Notes under the pieces: generated by a model | What the model was told of the DNA's origin: nothing | Seen by the model: only the letters and a program-made list of their open reading frames with translations | Database searches by the model: none | DNA from: Deltaproteobacteria bacterium GWB2_55_19 | Lineage (GTDB): Bacteria; Desulfobacterota; GWC2-55-46 | Direction of reading: 5' to 3' | Length of the DNA stretch: 64,000 bases | NCBI GenBank assembly: GCA_001797465.1 | Contig: MGPQ01000012.1 | Span: 88,941-152,940, forward strand | Shown here: positions 47,387 to 53,844 of the stretch, piece by piece | Numbering within the stretch: the first letter of the stretch is position 1 | Layout: each line of letters begins with the position of its first letter | Made by a program: the position numbers and the translations under genes

Positions 47387-49678
47387 CTATCCCCCGAGCC
47401 ACTTCCTTATCATCATGATCGCGGCGCGCTTGTCCAACGGCTCGTTGTTGTTGCCGCACTTCGGGTCCTGTGTGCAGGACGGGCAGGCGACCTCGCAGGC
47501 GCACTCCTCCATGAGCCTCAAAGTAGACGAGAACCACTCTGGAGCGCACTCGAAGCCCCGCTTGGAGAGACCCACGCCCCCTTCGTGTCCGTCATAAACG
47601 AATATAGCGGCGCTTTGAAGTTCGGGGTTCAGGGGATAGCTTACGCCTCCGAGGTCCATTCTGTCGCAGAGGGCGTAGAGCGGGAGCGCCGCTATCATCG
47701 CGTGCTCGGCCGCGTGGAGGCCGCCGGATGAGCCGAAGCCGCGTTCCCTCACCGAGTTTAGCAAAGCGTCGTCGACCTGCAACCATACGCCGGTCGTCGT
47801 GAATATCGTCACCGGGAGTTCCAACTGAAATTCTCCCAGCATCTTGTCCGTGTATATCTGTTTTTTTCTATAACCGAGTACGCGCTCGGTGACCTTAAGT
47901 TTACCGAGACGGAGCTTTGCGCCCCTTAAATCCCTTTGAGCGTCTTCGGCGACTATCTCCGTCTCCTCGTGTGACATCGCGCGCGTATAATAGTCGATAT
48001 CGGGCGCGAGCCTGCAGAATACCTTCTTTTCATGCATGTCGAGCTTTACGACCTTGTACTGGGCCCCCCTGTGGAGGTAGATTGCCCCGGGGTGGAGATC
48101 AAAGAGGACGCGCGCCGAGCTTGATTCACCGAGTGTCCTGCCGTCTTCCTTTATTATCGTATAAGGCTCTCCAGCCTCCCTTATGGAAATGTCGAGCTGT
48201 GGCGTGCGTTTTCTCGGATACCAGATGTCGCCCTTGAGCCAATGGCGCACCTTGCCCTCGGCCTCGAGCTCGTTCAATATAGGCCCGTACTTTTTTACAT
48301 CATAGACAGCGTCAGTAGGTTTCAAGTACCCTTCGGCGACAGCCGAGAGGAGGTGCCCTTTCAGGATGGATGGGTTTTCAAAGTCGAGCACCGCGGCCTC
48401 GACGTTTCTCTTGAAGAACTCGTCCGGGTTCCTCATGAAGTACTGGTCGAGCGCATCGGCAAGCGCGACCATGACGATGAGCGAGTCCCTCCCTGACCTC
48501 CCTGCGCGTCCGCCCCTCTGCCACGTGGAGCTTATCGAGCCGGGGTATCCGACGAGCACGCACACGTCGAGTCCGCCTATGTCGACTCCGAGCTCGAGCG
48601 CGCTCGTCGAAATAACACCCGTAAGTTCTCCGTTAAAGAGCCGCGTCTCTATATCGCGCCTTTCCTCCGGCAGAAAGCCCGCCCTGTATGAGCTGATCTT
48701 CGCCCTGATATCAGGGGCGGTCTCGTTCACCCACGCGTGCATGAGCTCCGTCACCTTCCGGGCCTTTGTAAAGGCGATTGTTTTGAGCCCAGCGCGGACG
48801 CAAGACGTAAAGACGCGCGTGGCGATTGTATAGGGGCTCACTTCGGGGAGCGGGTTTATGAAGAGAAAGTGCCGCCTGCCCGAGGGCGCGCCGTTTTCTT
48901 CCACAAGATCGAAGGGCAGGCCGGTCAAAGTCTCAGTGAGGCCCTTGGGGTTCGCGATAGTCGCCGAGCAGGCGATAAAGACCGGGTCTGCCCCGTACAT
49001 CCGCGCGATCCTGCGGAACCGCCTTAAAACGTTCGCCACGTGGGAGCCGAAGACGCCCTTGTATGTATGGATCTCGTCGATGACGACGAATTTGAGGTTC
49101 CGGAAGAACCTCTCCCACTTCGGATGAAAGGCGTTTATGGCGAGGTGGAGCATGTCCGGGTTCGTGAGTATCACCGCGGGCGGGGTCTCTCTTATCTTCT
49201 TTCTCCGGTACGCGGTAGTGTCGCCGTCGTAGATCTCCGCGAGCGACGGGACAAACGCGGCCCTTTTTTTAGGGGAGGGCGTCTCACCGCGCCCGAGCGG
49301 GAGCCTGTCCGTCAATTCCCTGAACGCGCCGAGCTGGTCCTGTTCGAGCCCCTTCAAGGGAAAGAGATAGAGGGCGCGCGCGTCATTGTCTTCAAGCAAG
49401 GACTCTATAACCGGGATGTTATATATGAGGGACTTGCCGCTCGACGTCGGAGTCATTACTACGACGTTCCTACCGTCCCTTATGAGGTCGATTGCGCGTG
49501 CCTGGTGTGAGAAGAGTTTTTCTATCCCGATGGAGGAAAGCGCCTCTTTTAATTCCGTGCGTAGCGGCCTCTCAGTCTCGGCAAAGAGCGCGTCCCTCCT
49601 CGGTATCTCCTCGTGATGGACGACCTCCCGGAGGTCCTTCCTCGTCTTTATGTCCTCTATTATCTCGCTTAGCGTCAT
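47387..49678 (-). CDS. DEAD/DEAH-box helicase with DUF1998 zinc domain (MrfA/YprA-like)
   Basis: 763 residues from ATG 49678. Superfamily 2 helicase: Walker A MTPTSSGKS (about 75-83), FVVIDEIHTYKG, SATI, and motif VI QRGGRAGRSGRD. The C-terminal DUF1998 region has the four-cysteine cluster CACEVACPSC...C. Bacterial relatives (Bacillus MrfA) repair mitomycin-type DNA damage with the nuclease MrfB, which is not visible here. The frame extends upstream to 49822, but MTLSEIIEDIKT is the family-like start. It is the first of three minus-strand genes of this patch. Confidence 0.9.
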   Translation of the reverse strand: MTLSEIIEDIKTRKDLREVVHHEEIPRRDALFAETERPLRTELKEALSSIGIEKLFSHQARAIDLIRDGRNVVVMTPTSSGKSLIYNIPVIESLLEDNDARALYLFPLKGLEQDQLGAFRELTDRLPLGRGETPSPKKRAAFVPSLAEIYDGDTTAYRRKKIRETPPAVILTNPDMLHLAINAFHPKWERFFRNLKFVVIDEIHTYKGVFGSHVANVLRRFRRIARMYGADPVFIACSATIANPKGLTETLTGLPFDLVEENGAPSGRRHFLFINPLPEVSPYTIATRVFTSCVRAGLKTIAFTKARKVTELMHAWVNETAPDIRAKISSYRAGFLPEERRDIETRLFNGELTGVISTSALELGVDIGGLDVCVLVGYPGSISSTWQRGGRAGRSGRDSLIVMVALADALDQYFMRNPDEFFKRNVEAAVLDFENPSILKGHLLSAVAEGYLKPTDAVYDVKKYGPILNELEAEGKVRHWLKGDIWYPRKRTPQLDISIREAGEPYTIIKEDGRTLGESSSARVLFDLHPGAIYLHRGAQYKVVKLDMHEKKVFCRLAPDIDYYTRAMSHEETEIVAEDAQRDLRGAKLRLGKLKVTERVLGYRKKQIYTDKMLGEFQLELPVTIFTTTGVWLQVDDALLNSVRERGFGSSGGLHAAEHAMIAALPLYALCDRMDLGGVSYPLNPELQSAAIFVYDGHEGGVGLSKRGFECAPEWFSSTLRLMEECACEVACPSCTQDPKCGNNNEPLDKRAAIMMIRKWLGG

Positions 49679-49851
49679 GGAGAGATGATAACACTTATGG
49701 CGCCGTATGCCAACGGTGAGGGGGGTACGGCGTTTGTTTTGACAGGCGGCGTTTGAACCCCCAGTCATGCGCCCCTCATCAATGAGGAATGTGTCTACAA
49801 AGAGGGCCGGGCCGCCTAACATCGGGTAAAATCGGCATATTCCTATTTAGT

Positions 49852-49880
49852 TTGACAAGGTGCTTCTTTAGGGTTAAGAT
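49852..49880 (+). promoter_or_regulatory. Sigma-70 promoter before small zinc-ribbon gene
   Basis: TTGACA at 49852-49857, exactly 17 bases, then TAAGAT at 49875-49880, 70 bases before the gene at 49951. Just downstream, AGCCGG/CCGGTT around GAAAG (49899-49915) plus a T-run can form a terminator-like hairpin, and GCTCAA/TTGAGC (49883-49901) overlaps it. Confidence 0.65.
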
Positions 49881-49950
49881 TTGCTCAAGGGCAAATTGAG
49901 CCGGGAAAGCCGGTTTTTTCCGTTGCGTTAGGCTCGAAAGGGTAGTGAGA

Positions 49951-50262
49951 ATGGTCCAGAAACTGAGGTGTAACAGCTGCGGGAGGGAACTCCAGAAGGG
50001 CAGCCTTAAATATATCGTCGAGATACGGAGCTTCGCCGATTTCGACGGCTACCTCGAGGAATACAACGGGGACGTGGAGGAGGGGATAAACGACCTCCTC
50101 GACGCGATGGAGACGCTCGACCAGAAGGCTATAGAGGAGGACGTCTCCAAGGAGCTCATCTTCATACTCTGCAAGACGTGCAGGGACAAGTTCACAAGCG
50201 ACCCATTTCAGACCGGGAAAGTTATCTTCGAAGGTGAGGATGTAAAAGGCACCATTCACTGA
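49951..50262 (+). CDS. Small protein with two CxxC motifs, unknown function
   Basis: 103 residues. An N-terminal CNSC and a late CKTC (residues 7-10 and about 75-78) probably bind one zinc ion as a split ribbon; between them lies an acidic helical part (DGYLEEYNGDVEEGINDLLDAMETLDQ). I do not recognise the family. The ATG at 49951 has a purine-rich site eight bases upstream and is preferred over the GTG at 49945, which would be too close. A good promoter precedes it, and a phosphoesterase gene follows after 81 bases. Confidence 0.78.
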   Translation: MVQKLRCNSCGRELQKGSLKYIVEIRSFADFDGYLEEYNGDVEEGINDLLDAMETLDQKAIEEDVSKELIFILCKTCRDKFTSDPFQTGKVIFEGEDVKGTIH

Positions 50263-50343
50263 CCCGCAAGCCCGCCGATTAAGCCCCCATTATAATACAA
50301 AAACGCACGAGGAGACGCCAGGCCGCAGAACCGGCTGAGACAT

Positions 50344-51081
50344 ATGCGCTACGCAGTAATCTCTGACATCCACTCGAACCTCGAAGCGCTCACGTCCTTC
50401 CTCGAAGAGATAAAGGCACTCGACATCGACAAGACGGTCTGCTTAGGCGACGTCGTCGGATACAACGCTAACCCAAACGAGTGCGTCGAGATCATAAGGA
50501 AGAACCGGATACAGTGCGTCATGGGCAACCACGACTCGCGCGCGGCCGGTCTTGAGGGCGCATCCGACTTCAACCTCCTCGCGGCCAACGCGGTAGTCTG
50601 GACAATGGAAGCGCTTACGCCCGAGAACGCCGCGTTCCTGAGGGCACTTCCGAGGTCGCTCCATATAGACAGGAAGTTCCTCGCTATCCACGGGTGGGTT
50701 AATAATACCGACCGCTATATAATGGGGGTCAATGACGCCGGGAAGAACTTCGAGCTAATGCGGGCGCTCGATAAGCAGGCCAGCGTATGCTTCTTCGGCC
50801 ACACCCACGTGCCGCTTTCATATGTAGAGTCTGATGGGGTGATAGACGCCGTCGCCGGCGCATCTGTCAAGGTCGAGAAAGGCTCAAGCTACCTCATAAA
50901 CCCAGGCGCGCTGGGCCAGCCCAGGGACCGCGACCCGAGGGCGTCATTCGCGGTCTTTGATACGAAAAAATCGCTCATAACCTTCCACAGGTTCGAGTAC
51001 GACATACACACGACCGCCGGGAAGATACTCGCGGCGGGACTGCCCGAGAGGCTCGCCGAGAGGCTCCGGCTCGGGTGGTAA
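50344..51081 (+). CDS. YfcE/calcineurin-like metallophosphoesterase
   Basis: 245 residues. Metal-site motifs in order: SDIHSNLEAL, CLGDVVGYNANPNECVEII, VMGNHDSR, IHGW and FFGHTHVPL. This is the bacterial DevT/YmdB-like or phosphodiesterase branch; some relatives hydrolyse cyclic nucleotides or other phosphodiesters. No signal peptide, so cytoplasmic. The transporter gene begins 31 bases later on the same strand; a functional link is not evident. Confidence 0.88.
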   Translation: MRYAVISDIHSNLEALTSFLEEIKALDIDKTVCLGDVVGYNANPNECVEIIRKNRIQCVMGNHDSRAAGLEGASDFNLLAANAVVWTMEALTPENAAFLRALPRSLHIDRKFLAIHGWVNNTDRYIMGVNDAGKNFELMRALDKQASVCFFGHTHVPLSYVESDGVIDAVAGASVKVEKGSSYLINPGALGQPRDRDPRASFAVFDTKKSLITFHRFEYDIHTTAGKILAAGLPERLAERLRLGW

Positions 51082-51112
51082 TGCTCCCCTGATATCTGTT
51101 AAGGCCCTTGCA

Positions 51113-52366
51113 ATGAACCTTTCCGTCTACCTCCCCATCTTCGTCCTCCTTGTAGTCTTTCTCCTTATAGCCGTAAGGCAGATAGGAACGCTCCGCCTGA
51201 AAATCTGGCAGATAATGGCCGGGGGCGCGGCGATTGTCGTGGCGTCGGGCTCTATTGCGCCAGGGGACGCCGTCAAGGCCATTGACCTGGACGTGATAGT
51301 ATTCCTCTTTGGGATGTTCGTCGTAGGTGAAGCGCTCATTCGGAGCGGGTATCTCTATCACATCTCCCACGACGCGTTCAGACACGCGAGGAGCCCCGGC
51401 GCGCTTGTCTTCTCGATGCTCTTCGTCATCGGCGGGCTCTCAGCCTTGCTCATGAACGACACCCTTGCGATCATAGGCACGCCGCTCGCCGTCTTCATAG
51501 CTGAAAAATACAGGATAAACTGCAAACTGCTCCTCCTGACCGTCTGTTTTGCCACGACAATCGGAAGTGTTGCAAGCCCCATAGGGAACCCCCAGAACCT
51601 GCTTGTGGCGATAAACGGCCCAGTGGCCGCACCGTTCGCGACATTCTTCAAATACCTCGCCCTGCCGACGGTATTAAACCTTGTCATCGCCTTTTTTGTA
51701 CTTAAGGTTGTCTATCGAAGGCACTTCAGTGCGGACGAGATATCGTCGGTCAGGGAAGAGATAGGGGATTTATCTCTCGCCGGTCTCTCCAGGCTCTCCC
51801 TGATGATAATCCTGGCGATGGCCGGGCTCAAGGCCGCCTCCTTCGCTCTCGGCAACGCGTTCGACTTCAGGCTCACTTATATAGCCGTGGCCGCGGCCAT
51901 GCCGGTTATTATATTAAGCAGGAGGAGGGTCGAGATATTGAGGTCGATAGACTGGCCGACGCTTGTCTTCTTCGCCGCGCTTTTTATCCTCATGGAGAGC
52001 GTCTGGAGGAGCGGTGTGATACAGCCTGTCCTATCTTCAATGGATCTGGATCTCGCATCAACTGGTCTCATACTCGCCTTGTCCGTTACCTTAAGCCAGG
52101 TCCTCTCCAACGTGCCTTTCGTGGCACTCTATCTGCCGGTGCTTAACCACCTCGGCGCAAATGAAGTCGGGTTGATGGCGCTTGCGGCAGGCTCGACGAT
52201 AGCCGGGAACCTCTTCATACTCGGGGCCGCAAGCAACGTCATCGTCATTCATAATGCGGAAAAAAGGGGGCATACGATTGGATTCATCGAGTTCGCGAAG
52301 GCAGGGGTGCCGCTTACAATTTTAAATATGCTCGTCTATTGGGCGTGGTTCAGGGTTATAGGGTGA
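51113..52366 (+). CDS. SLC13/ArsB-NhaD superfamily membrane transporter
   Basis: 417 residues with about eleven hydrophobic segments. Two repeats each carry the re-entrant motif typical of the ion transporter superfamily: LMNDTLAIIGTPLA with ATTIGSVASPIGNPQN, and VLSNVPFVALYLPVL with AGSTIAGNLFILGAASNVIV. Relatives move arsenite, sodium/proton or dicarboxylates; the substrate is not fixed by sequence. No ars genes are near. Its stop lies at the edge of a 121-bp palindromic element. Confidence 0.85.
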   Translation: MNLSVYLPIFVLLVVFLLIAVRQIGTLRLKIWQIMAGGAAIVVASGSIAPGDAVKAIDLDVIVFLFGMFVVGEALIRSGYLYHISHDAFRHARSPGALVFSMLFVIGGLSALLMNDTLAIIGTPLAVFIAEKYRINCKLLLLTVCFATTIGSVASPIGNPQNLLVAINGPVAAPFATFFKYLALPTVLNLVIAFFVLKVVYRRHFSADEISSVREEIGDLSLAGLSRLSLMIILAMAGLKAASFALGNAFDFRLTYIAVAAAMPVIILSRRRVEILRSIDWPTLVFFAALFILMESVWRSGVIQPVLSSMDLDLASTGLILALSVTLSQVLSNVPFVALYLPVLNHLGANEVGLMALAAGSTIAGNLFILGAASNVIVIHNAEKRGHTIGFIEFAKAGVPLTILNMLVYWAWFRVIG

Positions 52367-52486
52367 CAGAGCGTCATAACTTCGCATACCTGCGTTGCTC
52401 CTCGGCCTCGTCGTTGCGGCGTACACAAAAGTACGCCTCACGCCGGTCCTCGTCGCGCCTTGGTCTGCTGTGTTCTGACGCTCTGT
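52366..52486. repeat. 121-bp palindromic intergenic element
   Basis: Bounded by a perfect 11-bp inverted repeat, ACAGAGCGTCA (52366-52376) and TGACGCTCTGT (52476-52486). A central hairpin GGCGTAC/GTACGCC (52418-52437) has loop ACAAAA. The element begins at the last base of the transporter stop codon. It encodes only a Ser/Arg-rich shadow frame. The sequence style (TCGTTGCGGCGTAC) is that of bacterial REP-like units. Confidence 0.75.
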
Positions 52487-52515
52487 ACAACTTATTAAGG
52501 GTAGAGCTTAAAGGC

Positions 52516-52538
52516 GCCCCTCCTCTACAAGGAGGGGC
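52516..52538. terminator. Bidirectional terminator between transporter and rlmI
   Basis: GCCCCTCCT (52516-52524) and AGGAGGGGC (52530-52538), loop CTACA, in the gap between two convergent genes. A T-run lies a few bases further on (52552-52557). Confidence 0.75.
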
Positions 52539-52555
52539 TTACGGGAGGTCGTTTT

Positions 52556-53719
52556 TTAATTTACAGCCATGATCACGCATTTGAGGTACTCCGTCTCCGG
52601 CACCGCGAGCGCGATAGGATGGTCCTTCGCCTGTGAGCGGACCTCGAGTATGCGCCCGGTTTTTCCAGCGTCCCGCGCGGCGGAACGGAGCATATCAAGG
52701 AACGTGAGCCTCTCCACGTGGAACGAGCACGAGGAAGTGGCGAAGAGGCCGCCGTCTTTTAAGAGCTTCATGCACGAGGCGTTCAATTCCCTGTAGGCCT
52801 TCAGCCCTTCTTTTATATTGGCCTTTGATTTTACGAACGCCGGGGGGTCGAGGACTATGGCGTCGTAACGAGAGCCTTTCGCAACCTCCGCCTTAACGAA
52901 CTCGAATACGTCCGAGCGGATAAAGGAGCACTTTTCAGACAGGTTATTGAGCAGAGCGTTCCTCTCGGCCTGTTTGACCGCCGTTTCCGACGAATCCACC
53001 CCTGTTACATCAGAGCCGGCCTCCGCGAGCTTTATCGCCCAGGCCCCTGTGTAGCAGAAGAGGTCGAGCGCCTTGCCGTTGCTTGCCAATGCCTTGAACG
53101 TGTCCCTGTTCTCCGCCTGGTCGAGGAAAAACCCGGTCTTCTGGCCTGCCATTGGGTCGACCTCGAAGACCGTCCCGCGCTCTTTGATGACGGGAAGGGT
53201 CTCAAGGCTCCCCTTTATGACCTTCTTCTCCATGTTCAGCCCCTCGAGCGTCCTGATGGAAGTGTCGTTCCTGAGGACTATCGTCTCAGGCTCGAAGACC
53301 TCTTCGAGCGCCGCGATGACGAGGCCGGCCTGGGCCTCCATGCCCAAAGTCGAGAACTGTATGGAGAGCGTGTCTCCGTACTTATCCACAATAAGCCCTG
53401 GCAGTCCGTCGCTTTCGCTGAATACTGCCCTGAAGGCGTCGGTATCCTTAATGAACCTCTTTCTCAAGTCGAGCGCGGCCCGTATCCTTTTTACGAAAAA
53501 GGCGCCGTCTATCTCCTCTTTTACCCTTGTAAGTATCCTCACCGCGATGAGCGAATGCGGGTTCGCGTAGCCGATGCCGAGGAACGCGTCCTTCATGTCC
53601 CTTAACTCGACGAGCGAGCCGGGGGCGAGCCTCTTTGGGCTGCCGACGAGCTCGTTCGAGAAGACCCACAGGTGCCCCGCGAGTATCCTCGATGTCCTTC
53701 TTAAAATGGCTGTCTCCAT
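52556..53719 (-). CDS. rlmI: 23S rRNA m5C methyltransferase RlmI-like
   Basis: 387 residues. An N-terminal PUA domain (about 1-70, GHLWVFSNELVG) precedes a bridging domain and a SAM-dependent methyltransferase with LDLFCYTGAWAIKLAEAGSDVTGVDSS, then IVLDPPAFVKSK. This matches RlmI, which methylates C1962 of 23S rRNA. GGAGG-like AGGTAATC precedes the ATG. It is convergent with the transporter gene and divergent from the acyl-CoA synthetase gene. Confidence 0.9.
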   Translation of the reverse strand: METAILRRTSRILAGHLWVFSNELVGSPKRLAPGSLVELRDMKDAFLGIGYANPHSLIAVRILTRVKEEIDGAFFVKRIRAALDLRKRFIKDTDAFRAVFSESDGLPGLIVDKYGDTLSIQFSTLGMEAQAGLVIAALEEVFEPETIVLRNDTSIRTLEGLNMEKKVIKGSLETLPVIKERGTVFEVDPMAGQKTGFFLDQAENRDTFKALASNGKALDLFCYTGAWAIKLAEAGSDVTGVDSSETAVKQAERNALLNNLSEKCSFIRSDVFEFVKAEVAKGSRYDAIVLDPPAFVKSKANIKEGLKAYRELNASCMKLLKDGGLFATSSCSFHVERLTFLDMLRSAARDAGKTGRILEVRSQAKDHPIALAVPETEYLKCVIMAVN

Positions 53720-53780
53720 CTGATTACCTCCAATCGATGGTACATTATAGACGAGACACCCGTATACTCAAGCCTTTTTA

Positions 53781-53817
53781 TATGGGACCCCCATAAGGCG
53801 CGCGAATCGGATATAAT
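53781..53817 (+). promoter_or_regulatory. Candidate -10 element with upstream inverted repeat
   Basis: A perfect TATAAT at 53812-53817, 28 bases before the next gene, but no good -35. The inverted repeat TATGGG (53781-53786) / CCCATA (53790-53795) lies where a -35 or an activator site would be, suggesting an activated promoter. Confidence 0.4.
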
Positions 53818-53844
53818 ATTATTCATTCCAAACTGGAGGCGGAG

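Noticed and set aside
45449..49678. DISARM or other complete known defence system
   Set aside because: No methyltransferase, phospholipase-D protein or DrmA/DrmC-like gene is present; only single suggestive domains.
49679..49822. 48-residue upstream extension of the DUF1998 helicase
   Set aside because: No similarity to helicase N-termini; the ATG at 49678 begins the family-like sequence.
49883..49950. Possible c-di-GMP (GEMM-type) riboswitch, because of AGGGCAAA and nearby GC hairpins
   Set aside because: The second conserved strand and tetraloop-receptor features are missing and the spacing is wrong.
52339..52572. 77-residue frame over the palindromic element and terminator after the transporter gene
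   Set aside because: Starts inside the transporter gene and translates a palindromic repeat; Ser/Arg-rich, no domain.
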